Assembly: GCF_016097555.1 (NCBI RefSeq)
Contig: NC_054708.1
Location: forward strand, 2,132,558-2,196,557
From: Gigantopelta aegis
Lineage: Eukaryota; Mollusca; Gastropoda; Neomphalida; Peltospiridae
DNA length: 64,000 bases
Direction: 5' to 3'
Under the pieces are notes generated by a model. That model made no database searches. It was not told the origin of the DNA and saw only the letters and a program-made list of their open reading frames with translations. Made by a program: the position numbers and the translations under genes. This document shows, piece after piece, positions 1 to 10,261 of the stretch (position 1 is the stretch's first letter; every line of letters begins with the position of its first letter).

Positions 1-1230
1 GAGAAACATGTCACACAAAGTGAGAAACATATCACACAAAGTAAGAAACATGTCACACAAAGTGAGAAACATGTCACACAAAGTGAGAAACATGTCACAC
101 AAAGTAAGAAACATGTCACAGAAAATAAGAAACATGTCACACAAAGTAAGAAACATGTCACACAAAGTAAGAAACATGTCACACAAAGTATGAAACATGT
201 CACACAAAGTGAGAAACATGTCACACAAAGTGAGAAACATGTCACACAAAGTAAGAAACATGTCACAGAAAATAAGAAACATGTCACACAAAGTAAGAAA
301 CATGTCACAGAAAATAAGAAACATGTCACACAAAGTAAGAAACATGTCACACAAAGTATGAAACATGTCACACAAAGTATGAAACATGTCACACAAAGTG
401 AGAAACATGTCACACAAAGTGAGAAACATGTCACACAAAGTAAGAAACATGTCACAGAAAATAAGAAACATGTCACACAAAGTAAGAAACATGTCACACA
501 AAGTAAGAAACATGTCACAAAGTAAGAAACATGTCACACAAAGTAAGAAACATGTCACACAAAGTATGAAACATGTCACACAAAGTGAGAAACATGTCAC
601 ACAAAGTAGAAACATGTCACACAAAGTAAGAAACATGTCACACATGTCACACAAAGTAAGAAACATGTCAGAAACATGTCACACAAAGTGAGAAACATGT
701 CACACAAAGTGAGAAACATGTCACAAAGTAAGAAACATGTCACACAAAGTAAGAAACATGTCACACAAAGTAGAAACATGTCACACAAAGTAAGAAACAT
801 GTCACACAAAGTAAGAAACATGTCACACAAAGTGAGAAACATGTCACACAAAGTGAGAAACATGTCACACAAAGTAAGAAACATGTCACAGAACATAAAC
901 ATGTCACACATAAACATGTCACACAAAGTAAGAAACATGTCACACAAAGTAAGAAACATGTCACAAAGTATGAAACATGTCACACAAAGTATGAAACATG
1001 TCACACAAAGTGAGAAACATGTCACAAAGTAAGAAACATGTCACACAAAGTAAGAAACATGTCACACAAAGTATGAAACATGTCACACAAAGTGAGAAAC
1101 ATGTCACACAAAGTATGAAACATGTCACACAAAGTAAGAAACATGTCACAAAGTAAGAAACATGTCACACAAAGTAAGAAACACGTCACAGAAAGTATGA
1201 AACACAAAGTATGAAACATGTCACACAAAG
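1..1230. repeat. 21-bp minisatellite, left part
   Basis: Tandem units of about 21 bp built on AAACATGTCACACAAAGT plus a variable triplet (AAG, GAG, ATG). Some units are shortened. The array starts before the window and continues at 1616-1919 after a SINE insertion. The unit is a multiple of three without stops in several frames, so both strands show long open frames that I do not consider genes. It lies upstream of the first visible NOS1AP-like exon, presumably in an intron. Confidence 0.95.
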
Positions 1231-1615
1231 AAAGAAAGAAGTGTTTTATTTAACGACGCACTCAACACATTTTATTTACGGTTATATGGCGTCAGACATA
1301 TGGTTAAGGACCACACAGATTTTGAGAGGAAATCCGCTGTCGCCACTACATGGGCTACTCTTCCGATTGGCAGCAAGGGATCTTTTATTTGCGCTTCCCA
1401 CAGGCAGGATAGCACAAACCATGGCCTTTGTTGAACCAGTTATGGATCACTGGTCGGTGCAAGTGGTTTACACCTACCCATTTAGCCTTGCGGAGCACTC
1501 ACTCAGGGTTTGGAGTCGGTATCTGGATTAAAAATCCCATGCCTCGACTGGGATCCGAACCCAGTACCTACCAGCCTGTAGACCGATGGTCTGCCACGAC
1601 GCCACCGAGGCCGGT
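1231..1615 (-). mobile_element. tRNA-derived SINE, full length, inserted in minisatellite
   Basis: On the minus strand the element begins CCGGCCTCGGTGGCGTCGTG and has a tRNA-like head with a B-box-like GGTTCGGATCCC. A conserved body follows (AAAAGATCCCTTGCTGC, then GTAGTGGCGACAGCGG), and the tail is GTTAAATAAAACACTTC followed by TTTC repeats. Similar SINEs are abundant in gastropod genomes; I do not assign a family name. Copies of CATGTCACACAAAG flank it at 1217-1230 and 1616-1629. That looks like a target-site duplication, but it is also the array monomer, so its length cannot be proven. Confidence 0.9.
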
Positions 1616-1919
1616 CATGTCACACAAAGTATGAAACATGTCACACATAGTAAGAAACATGTCACAAAGTCAAACATGTCACACAAAGTAAGAAACATGT
1701 CACAGAAAGTATGAAACATGTCACACAAAGTGAGAAACGTCACACAAAGTATGAAACATGTCACACAAATTGAGAAACATGTCACAGAAAGTATGAAACA
1801 TGTCACACAAAGTAAGAAACATGTCACACAAAGTAAGAAACATGTCACACAAAGTAAGAAACATGTCACAGTAAAAACATGTCACACAAAGTAAGAAACA
1901 TGTCACACAAAGCAAGAAA
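1616..1919. repeat. 21-bp minisatellite, right part
   Basis: Continuation of the array at 1-1230 beyond the SINE. Units here are more variable, several with internal deletions, as expected at an array edge. Confidence 0.93.
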
Positions 1920-2597
1920 CGGATGTGTGTTTTCTGATCTGCACACCACCGCAAAGTATTTCAGTTGTGTATGTCAATGGCTGTGGTATGTACTGTCTTG
2001 TTATTTCTGTGATGGTGTCATTAAAGAAAAATATGTCTTTCTCTCTTGTTCCCTGTGTTACTTTATTTGTTTCCTTGCTGTAGATAAAGATTAAGAGAAT
2101 CAACCACTATTTTGCCAAATGCCAATGTAGAGATATGGTCTTGCTAGCGAATAATGGTTTTGCATTCAGATTTTCTGGAAGATTCCCGCATCCAAGGCTC
2201 TGTTGGATTCTTTTTAGTCATGATATTATTCTGGAGTTCTGCAATGAGGTCAAAACATCAAGAATATTCCCGTTGATGTTCCTAAAATAGCCCAGTAGTT
2301 ATTTGTAGACTGGTGCCTGTCTCTGTTATGATGTCATCTTTTAAATGGCTATTTGTCTTTCACAATCCACCAGTCTGTCATTATTGTTGTCTATAGATTG
2401 CCAATCTTTGATGTTCTCCATGTCAACATGTTTAGCACTATGATGACGCAGATAGCTTGTTACGTCTTCTCAAAATAGAATGTTATTAAGTGCTTGTTCA
2501 TTGATCAAAGTCTGTTATCTTTGACTGGGGTCTTCAGTTGTTATTTTTATTTTTTAAATTATTTTTATTGCGTAGTTGGTCATGAACTAGTGATGGG
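1920..2597. other. intron-like unique sequence with one repeat fragment
   Basis: AT-rich sequence without a convincing exon. At 2093-2140 the motif AATCAACCACTATTTTGCC, followed by a GAGATATGGT block, matches in reverse the dispersed repeat seen at 20085-20465 and 43880-43955, so a short minus-strand fragment of that repeat lies here. Confidence 0.5.
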
Positions 2598-3428
2598 TGC
2601 ATCATCAAATGTAATCCCATACATGACAGTGGTATTGCTGCATCATCAAATGTAATCCCATACATGACACTGGTATTGCTGCATCATCAAATGTAATCCC
2701 ATACATGACAGTGGTATTGCTGCATCATCAAATGTAATCCCATACATGACAGTGGTATTGGTGCTTCATCAAATGTAATCCCATACATGACAAAGGTATT
2801 GCTGCTTCATCAAATGTAATCCCATACATGACATTGGTATTGCTGCTTCATCAAATGTAATCCCATACATGACACTGGTATTGCTGCATCATCAAATGTA
2901 ATCCCATACATGACACTGGTATTGGTGCTTCATCAAATGTAATCCCATACATGACAGTGGTATTGGTGCTTCATCAAATGTAATCCCATACATGACAATG
3001 GTATTGCTGCATCATCAAATGTAATCCCATACATGACAATGGTATTGCTGCATCATCAAATGTAATCCCATACATGACAATGGTATTGCTGCATCATCAA
3101 ATGTAATCCCATACATGACAATGGTATTGCTGCATCATCAAATGTAATCCCATACATGACACTGGTATTGCTGCATCATCAAATGTAATCCCATACATGA
3201 CACTGGTATTGCTGCATCATCAAATGTAATCCCATACATGACACTGGTATTGCTGCATCATCAAATGTAATCCCATACATGACAATGGTATTGCTGCATC
3301 ATCAAATGTAATCCCATACATGACAATGGTATTGCTGCATCATCAAATGTAATCCCATACATGACAGTGGTATTGCTGCATCATCAAATGTAATCCCATA
3401 CATGACAGTGGTATTGCTGCTTCATACA
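2598..3428. repeat. 41-bp minisatellite
   Basis: About 20 near-identical 41-bp units containing CATCAAATGTAATCCCATAC and ATGACAGTGGTATTGCTGC. Differences cluster at the base after ATGACA and at CATCATC versus CTTCATC. It probably lies in an intron of the NOS1AP-like gene. Confidence 0.95.
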
Positions 3429-3487
3429 GCTTTTTAGTGAACATATCAATTTGATATTAATTTGATCCTTATATTAATTTTTATAAA

Positions 3488-3600
3488 TGCCAGGGTGGGG
3501 TATAGCTCGGCGGTAGATTATAGCATACTGCCAATAATCAAGGCATGTAGATTGAGGCATCCACGTGCCGTACATATGACTTAATAAACACCACATTGCA
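3488..3600 (+). mobile_element. possible degenerate SINE head
   Basis: The stretch TGGGGTATAGCTCGGCGGTA resembles the A-box head of the tRNA-derived unit at 10262-11800. No good B box or tail follows, so this is at best an old fragment. Confidence 0.35.
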
Positions 3601-4649
3601 CATTTCAAATTTGAGAAAGATTCCCCATGATTTTCTATTTAAAAGGTTCCTGTTGATTTAGCTGTGGAGTTTGGCTTACTCTGAGTACATGAAATGAATT
3701 TGGTGTTGAAAAAAATAACTAATGAGTCAAGATTAATGAGGAGTTTTCACTTTATTGGTGTGTTTTTCTTCTTCGAATCATTATTTTTGACATGCAGCAT
3801 TGTTTGTAATGGGAATAATTTAACAACATCAGAGAACTCATTTTGGTTATGTCCTAGATGGATGTGGATAAGAGATAACACTGTCATTATAAAAACACAT
3901 CTACAGGAGCCATGCAGCTTCACACTGACACAATTTGGCGAGTTGGGAGGAAATACTTTGTTGCACAATCACAACAAGCCCCATAGGTTACTATGTGATA
4001 AAAAATAATCTATAACAGGATTGTTATGATCTACTGGTGGCCAGCTTGCAGTTGCTTCACATGGAGAAAGCCGATCAGAATGATAATTATCTTGGAAACA
4101 CATCACTCTGGGGTAGCTTGTTGTTTTGGTGGAGAGTGGAAGAAGAAGGCAGAAAATGTCAATATTTTTCACAAATTGTTTTAGGGTTTTTTGTGCTCAT
4201 TTAGTAACAATTTGTGTAGTTTTTTTCCAAAGTTTCCATATTACATAGTGTTGAGTTGTTAACAGTAAACATTGCCTGAAGGTTGTAACAACAGGTCTAG
4301 CTGAGTAGCTGGTGGGAGTGTTGGTCGTTATCTTGATCTGTGTGCTGTTATCTCGATCTGTGTGCTGAGGTAAACACTCTGACTGGGTCTTGTGTAACAC
4401 ACTTGAAAGACAATCACACTGTGCTCCCTCACTGTATTTTATAAGAGGTCCAGCTTTTTACTTTGGTAAATAAATTATTGATTTCCTTTGTCATAAAAAA
4501 TACCTTTTAATGTTTTTAGCAGATCTAAATCCTTCATACTAAAACAAATTATGTCATAGAATATGTTTGCAGAACTGAAAAACATTTTCTTTGAGTTATG
4601 TAATTGGAATAGTGTGTGCTTAATTGATATATGTAGTATGTTTGTGATG
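3601..4649. other. intron-like sequence, no gene seen
   Basis: AT-rich sequence with short open frames that show no recognisable domain or codon bias. A small duplication (ATCTGTGTGCTGTTATCTCG) lies near 4333-4365. Nothing else is supported. Confidence 0.45.
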
Positions 4650-5025
4650 TTTGATTGGAGGACATGTGATTGGTATTGGTTGATTGGTGGTGGTTGGTTG
4701 GTTGTTTGATTGGAGGACATGTGATTGGTATTGGTTGATTGGTGGTGGTTGGTTGGTTGTTTGATTGGAGAACATGTGATTGGTATTGGTTGATTGGTTG
4801 TTTGATTGGAGGACATGTGATTGGTATTGGTTGATTGGTGGTGGTTGGTTGGTTGTTTGATTGGAGGACATGTGATTGGTATTGGTTGATTGGTGGTGGT
4901 TGGTTGGTTGTTTGATTGGAGGACATGTGATTGGTATTGGTTGATTGGTGGTGGTTGGTTGGTTGTTTGATTGGAGGACATGTGATTGGTATTGGTTGAT
5001 TGGTGGTGGTTGGTTGGTCGTTTGG
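4650..5025. repeat. 55-bp minisatellite
   Basis: About seven units of 55 bp containing TTTGATTGGAGGACATGTG and GTTGATTGGTGGTGG; one unit near 4760-4800 is shortened. The reverse strand reads as a Pro/Asn/Gln-rich open frame, which I treat as an artefact of the repeat. Confidence 0.93.
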
Positions 5026-5581
5026 TTGGTGCAGGTATCGGGTATGTGTTTTCGACTAATATTTTAAAAACTCGTTGAATCAATTAAAGACATTTCAGTA
5101 TTTAAATTTTCAGTGTCTTTATTTTACTTATGACCATTTTATTCAAACTAACAAAACTGCAGATTTCATAAATAGATTTCAAGACCAATTCCACTGAATT
5201 TTGGCAAATTGCAAAGTACATTTTAAAAGACATTCAGTCTTGTTAGTATATTTGCGTTACCATAATATAGCTTTGCCATCTTGTTTCCCTCCATTTTCTT
5301 TACTGTCTTACTAACAGATTATTTTAGGGTTTTTTGTAGGTGAAATTTTATTTAGTTGAGAATTACAGATGTGTTTGTTTTGACGAACATGAAGGTTTGT
5401 AGAGCTGTGATGGGAGTCATGTGTAGCAACTACTAACAGTGTGAGATGGAAAAACAAACAGGACTGTTTGGTATGTTATAAAAAAGGCAAACCATTCATA
5501 ATTATTGATTACACAACCCATGTGCTAATTACTGGTGCTGACACACATTATACAGGTGCTAGAAACATAGAGGTTAATACT
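5026..5581. other. intron-like sequence, no gene seen
   Basis: Unique AT-rich sequence with no supported feature before the repeated acceptor region that starts at about 5582. Confidence 0.45.
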
Positions 5582-5700
5582 TAGTGAGGTATATAATGTA
5601 AGTCTTGTTGGATATGTTAAGACATAGTGAGGTATATAATATGTGTCTTGTTGGATATGTTAAGACTTATATAATTTGTGTCTTGTTGGATTTTTCAGAC
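5582..5700 (+). repeat. three tandem copies ending in a splice acceptor
   Basis: Units at 5582-5624, 5625-5666 and 5667-5700 share GTGTCTTGTTGGAT. The first two continue ATATGTTAAGAC. The third continues TTTTTCAGAC and is the polypyrimidine tract and AG of the following exon. The splice acceptor is therefore the last member of a small tandem repeat. Confidence 0.75.
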
Positions 5701-5844
5701 TTGGATGCAAAGGAAAAGCAGGAAAAAGAGCTGAATAAGAAAGAAGAGGAGACAACTCTGAATAACAAGGTGACGCCACCCACTGATCTTGCGCTCAAAC
5801 AAGCTCAGAAGTTGCTCCAGTCCATGGGAGCCGGTACACCCACT
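5699..5844 (+). CDS. NOS1AP: NOS1AP/CAPON-like protein, internal exon a
   Basis: Exon of a NOS1AP-like adaptor. In vertebrates NOS1AP binds neuronal nitric oxide synthase through its C-terminus and other partners through an N-terminal PTB domain. Acceptor TTTTTCAG ends at 5698; the donor ACT/GTGAGC is at 5844/5845. It enters with one base of a split codon and exits in phase 0. The peptide is a Lys/Glu-rich stretch (DAKEKQEKELNKKEEE) followed by LKQAQKLLQSMGAGTPT. This resembles the linker after the PTB domain in vertebrate NOS1AP, as I remember it. PTB exons are not in the window and must lie upstream. The identification rests mainly on the next exons, which continue in frame. Confidence 0.75.
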
Positions 5845-6194
5845 GTGAGCTGGTTTTAGTGTTATATAGGTCACTTGTTTACATTCTTTGTTATGTGTAA
5901 ACATCTTCTTAGTTATAATGTAGAATGATGGGTCTCAGAATATGTCCTATAGGTTTGGTTCATCTTTGTGAACCTATTGGCTTATTTGTGTCTTCAACCA
6001 GAGGTGTGGCTTAAATAGACAGGTACACAGCTTTTACAGATTGGTTGTAATAGACAAGTGCATGAACTTTGTATCGACAATATACATGTATTTTAGTGCA
6101 GAAGGGGGATTAGTAATTTAAGATGCACATTTTCTATCACACTGATTTCTGTTATTAGTGGTACATGACAGGATTTTAAACTACTGTAACAACA

Positions 6195-6672
6195 ATTAAT
6201 TGTGGTAGCTACTGATGTATAAAGACTGTTAATGGTGATTACTACCGATGTTTGATCAGTATAAAGACAGTTAATGGTGATTACTACCGATGTTTGATCA
6301 GTATGAAGACTGTTAATGGTGATTACTACCGATGTTTGATCAGTATAAAGACTGTTAATGGTGATTACTACCGATGTATGATCAGTATAAAGACTGTTAA
6401 TGGTGATTACTACCGATGTTTGGTCAGTATAAAGACTGTTAATGGTGATTACTACCGATGTTTGATCAGTATAAAGACAGTTAATGGTGATTACTACCGA
6501 TGTTTGATCAGTATGAAGACTGTTAATGGTGATTACTACCGATGTTTGATCAGTATAAAGACTGTTAATGGTGATTACTACCGATGTATGATCAGTATAA
6601 AGACTGTTAATGGTGATTACTACCGATGTTTGGTCAGTATAAAGACTGGTAATGGTGATTACTACCGATGTT
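6195..6672. repeat. 42-bp minisatellite ending at a splice acceptor
   Basis: About 11 units of 42 bp with the core GTTAATGGTGATTACTACCG followed by ATGTTTGATCAGTATAAAGAC. The last unit reads GATGTTTTCAG, which is the acceptor of the exon at 6678. Earlier units read GATGTTTGATCAG at the matching place. The array stays open in the frame of the exon, but this is a property of the 42-bp unit and not evidence of translation. Confidence 0.93.
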
Positions 6673-6677
6673 TTCAG

Positions 6678-6896
6678 CCCGGCGGCGGCACAACAATCTC
6701 CTCTCCTCTCGGCTCTCCTGTTATCCTCGGTGACTACGCTCAGGAATCCCAGCTCCCGCTGAGTGCCCACCACCAGATGCAGTTGCTGCGACAACAGCTA
6801 GAGCAGCAGCAGCACCAGACACAGGTGGCCATCGCGCAGGTCCACCTCCTCAAGGATCAGCTGTCAGCAGAGACAGCAGCGCGGATAGAGGCTCAG
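6678..6896 (+). CDS. NOS1AP: NOS1AP/CAPON-like protein, exon b (coiled-coil start)
   Basis: A 73-codon exon, phase 0 on both sides. The acceptor TTTTCAG is at 6671-6677 and the donor CAG/GTCAGT at 6896/6897. The peptide contains [16 protein letters not shown] and then a Gln-rich heptad region with [32 protein letters not shown] and TAARIEAQ. Vertebrate NOS1AP has a closely similar run ([12 protein letters not shown], then VALAQVQLLKDQLAAE, from memory). This is the strongest piece of evidence for the gene name. The region is expected to form a coiled coil. The exon is unusual in having a minisatellite against each splice site (6195-6672 and 6897-8326) and a damaged copy of its own 3' end at 8327-8412. 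Confidence 0.88.
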
Positions 6897-8326
6897 GTCA
6901 GTGTCACGCAACACTACTAACCCTGACCCTGACGCAGACCCAGGTATCACAGAACACTACTAATCCTGATCCTGACCCTAACCCAGACACAGACCCAGAT
7001 GTCACAGAACACTACTAACCCTGACGCAGACCCAGGTGTCACGGAACACTACTAATCCTGACCCTGACCCTAACTCTAACCCAGACACAGACCCAGGTGT
7101 CACGGAACACTACTAACCCTGACCCTTACCCAGACCCAGGTGTCACGGAACACTACTAATCCTGACCCTGACCCTAACCCTAACCTTTGACCCTAACCCA
7201 GACACAGACCCAGGTGTCACGGAACACTACTATCCCTGACCCTTACCCAGACCCAGGTGTCATGGAACACTACTAACCCTGACCCTGACCTTTGACCCTA
7301 ACCCAGACACAGACCCAGGTGTCATGGAACACTACTAATCCTGACCCTGACCTTTGACCCTAACCCAGACCCAGATGTCACGGAACACTACTAACCCTAA
7401 CCTTTGACCCTAACCCAGACACAGACCCAGGTGTCACGGAACACTACTAACCCTTGACCCTGACCCAGACCCAGGTGTCACGGGAACACCACTGACCCTG
7501 ACCCTTAACCAGACCCAGGTGTCACGGAACACTACTAATCCTGACCCTAACCCACGCCCAGGTGTCATGGAACACTACTAACCCTTACCCAGACCCAGGT
7601 GTCGTGGGAACACTACTAACCCTGACCCTGACCCTTACCCAGACCCAGGTGTCACGGAACTCTACTAATCCTGACCCAGGTGTCATGGAACACTATTAAC
7701 CCTGACCCTGACCTTTGACCCTAACCCAGACACAGACCCAGGTGTCATGGAACACTACTAATCCTGACCCTAACCCAGACACAGACCCAGGTGTCACGGA
7801 ACACTACTAACCCTAACCTTTGACCCTAACCCAGACACAGACCCAGGTGTCACAGAACACTACTAACCCTTGACCCTGACCCAGACCCAGGTGTCATGGA
7901 ACACTACTAACCCTTACCCTTGACCCTAACCCAGACCCAGGTGTCACGGGAACACCACTGACCCTGACCCTTACCCAGACCCAGGTGTCACGGAACACTA
8001 CTAATCCTGACCCTAACCCAGAGCCAGGTGTCATGTAACTCTACTAACCCTTACCCAGACCCAGGTGTCGCGGGAACACTACTAACCCTGACCCTGACCC
8101 TTACCCAGACCCAGGTGTCACGGAACACTACTAATCCTGACCCTGACCCTAACCCTAACCCTTGACCCTAACCCAGACCCAGGTGTCATGGAACACTACT
8201 AACCCTGACTCTTATCCAGACCCAGGTGTCATGGAACACTACTAACCCTGACCCTGACCCTGACCCTGACCCTTACCCAAACCCAGGTGTCATGGAACAC
8301 TACTAACCATAACCCTAACCCTAACC
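6897..8326. repeat. 45-60 bp minisatellite starting at a splice donor
   Basis: About 30 units built on CCCAGGTGTCACGGAACACT, then ACTAACCCTGACCC with variable CCTGACCC/CCTAACCC filler. The first unit is the exon donor itself (CTCAGGTCAGTGTCACGC, then AACACTACTAACCCTGACC), so each later unit carries a donor-like CCAGGTGTCA. Short runs of CCCTAA occur in the filler but never form a telomeric tract. Confidence 0.92.
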
Positions 8327-8412
8327 CAGACATAGGTGGCCATCTCCTGATGGATCAGCTGTCAGCAGAGATAGCCGCACGGATAGAGGCTCGGGTCAGT
8401 GTTATGGAACAC
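8327..8412 (+). pseudogene. damaged duplicate of NOS1AP-like exon b 3' end
   Basis: This matches 6816-6920 almost base for base (GATCAGCTGTCAGCAGAGA, then GGATAGAGGCTC) and continues into the same intron start GGTCAGTGT. A 13-bp stretch present in the exon (after GTGGCCATC) is missing, which shifts the frame. The donor context has changed from CAG/GTCAGT to CGG/GTCAGT. I see no acceptor upstream. It is therefore an exon-end duplication that closes the donor-derived array, and it is unlikely to be spliced in. Confidence 0.85.
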
Positions 8413-8512
8413 TACTTACATGTAGCTTCCTGTCATTTGTAACATTACATTCTGAATTACTAAACAGTTGACATGGAAATCAACATGGCTTCTACCATAC
8501 CTCATTCCAGCC

Positions 8513-8903
8513 CCCGGCCTCGGTGGCATCGTGGTTAGGCCATCGGTCTACAGGCTAGTAGGTACTGGGTTCGGATCCCAGTCGAGTCATGGGATTTTTA
8601 ATCCAGATACCGACTCCAAACCCTGAGTGAGTATTCTGCAAGGCTCAATGGGTAGGTGTAAACCACTTGTACCGACCAGTGATCCATAACTGGTTCAACA
8701 AAGGCCATGGTTTGTGCTATCCTGCTTGTGGGAAACGCAAATAAAAGATCCCTTGCTGCTAGTTGGAAAGAGTAGCCCATGTAGTGGCGAAAGCGGGTTT
8801 CCTCTCATAATCTGTGTGGTTCTTAACCATATATCTGACGCCATATAACCGTAAATAAAATGTGTTGAGTGTGTCATTAAATAAAACATTTCTTTCTTTC
8901 TTT
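8513..8903 (+). mobile_element. tRNA-derived SINE, full length
   Basis: Same family as 1231-1615, in plus orientation: CCGGCCTCGGTGGCATCGTG head, B-box-like GGTTCGGATCCC, conserved body, and TTTC-repeat tail. A clean 10-bp target-site duplication CATTCCAGCC lies at 8503-8512 and 8904-8913. It is in the intron between NOS1AP-like exons b and c. Confidence 0.95.
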
Positions 8904-8913
8904 CATTCCAGCC

Positions 8914-9883
8914 ATTAGCATTTGAATAATGAAACAATGACAGTAAAACCAACATAGCTTAAATGCATTCTAACCATTAGAATTTTAATAACCGAAGAGT
9001 TTGTGTGCAACTCAACAATGTTTGTAGCCTACCTCATCCAGCCATTTATAATTTTAATAACAAATTATTATTGTATTCAGTCTGAACTCTTGAGTGAAAG
9101 GGATGTTTTGACAAGGTCATAGTTGTTTTAAACGACTCATTCCATCCAGTAGGTGAGCTGTGAAATCTGTATTGAGATATTTTCTTGCACAAAAATAAAA
9201 ATAATTATCTGATTTTATCATCAGGCAAAAATATCTTGTGTGAATTTCTTGTTTATTTGATGTCTCTTTGTTCCTGAAAAATATCTTTATTGTTTTTATT
9301 TCTGTTAGTATTTTTAGTACTTGGAATTGGTCAGCAGAAATAGTCTATATAAAGACCTTTCCCAACATTGTACAATTTAAAATATTATATACAGTTAGAC
9401 AGCAGAATCAAAAAAATATATAAATAAATAAATAAATAAATCTTTATTGATGAACATTGTGTTCTAGATACTTAAATCAGTGAGGATCTCTTCTTGAATA
9501 CCATCACAAATTCTATAATTAGAACATCACTGAGATATTCCCTAGGTGAAATTGTTATATTCTGTTTATAAAAAATGAAAATCTTTTGTTGAAGTTACAT
9601 AATTTAGGATTTAAAAACCCCATCTCATTAACTGATAGAAATTCTATCACTGGAAAATGTTACTTTACAATAAAATTAAATTTTCCAATTCTAGATTTAA
9701 AATGTTTACCCTGAGGCTCTGTTGTAAGCAACTGTTTCAGCATAGAAGACTGAAAACAAGACAATGCTTTATGAGAACATATTTGAGATTTTGTTTGACC
9801 AAGGCTTTTAGCACGCTGATCAGTAAACCTGTAAAGAATTAAGTAAACCTGAAACCATGTTGTTGTTGTTGTTGTTTTTCTAG
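8914..9883. other. intron sequence
   Basis: Unique AT-rich intron with an (AAAT)n run near 9417-9441 and a (TTG)n tract that runs into the acceptor TTTTTCTAG at 9875-9883. No other feature was recognised. Confidence 0.5.
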
Positions 9884-10024
9884 GCTCGTGCTCATCAGTT
9901 GTTAATGCATAATCGCGACCTTCTGGATCATGTGACGCAGCTGGTGGTCAGGATACAAGATCTTGAGATCAAGGTCAACGGAATATCCTCAAACTCGGAT
10001 GTTCTTTTTCATACCCCACCTCAG
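9884..10024 (+). CDS. NOS1AP: NOS1AP/CAPON-like protein, exon c (coiled-coil end)
   Basis: A 47-codon exon, phase 0 on both sides. The acceptor TTTTTCTAG ends at 9883 and the donor CAG/GTAATA is at 10024/10025. The peptide begins ARAHQLLMHNRDLLDHV and continues LVVRIQDLEIKVNG. It directly extends the helix of exon b and resembles vertebrate NOS1AP (ARVHQLLLQNKD, then LVKQVQELELKL, from memory). The likely role is coiled-coil self-association or partner binding. The intron that follows is about 6.8 kb and consists mostly of two minisatellites. Confidence 0.88.
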
Positions 10025-10261
10025 GTAATACAAGCTCAGTTGAGACTAATGTGCAGAAAATACCAACTTGTTACTTGTAAGACTCATATAGACTGTAGGT
10101 GGCGGGGGGGTGTAAAACAAAAATTTGAAATTAGTGTCATTGAGAGCGTCTGCAGAATGTATGCAGCCAGCCACAGTGAAATAATTGTATATATCCAAAA
10201 CACAAGCCGCAGACGCATAACACACAACAGTGGGACTGAATGCACGAACTGCATCCAGTCT

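Noticed and set aside
1-1919. Regular spaced repeats that look like a CRISPR array, and long MSHKVRN-type open frames
   Set aside because: Units are contiguous with no unique spacers, and the genome is animal. The open frames arise only because the unit is 21 bp and stop-free in several frames.
6897-8326. Interstitial telomere sequence (CCCTAA runs)
   Set aside because: CCCTAACCC occurs only as two or three units mixed with CCCTGACCC; the array is better explained as copies of the splice-donor region.
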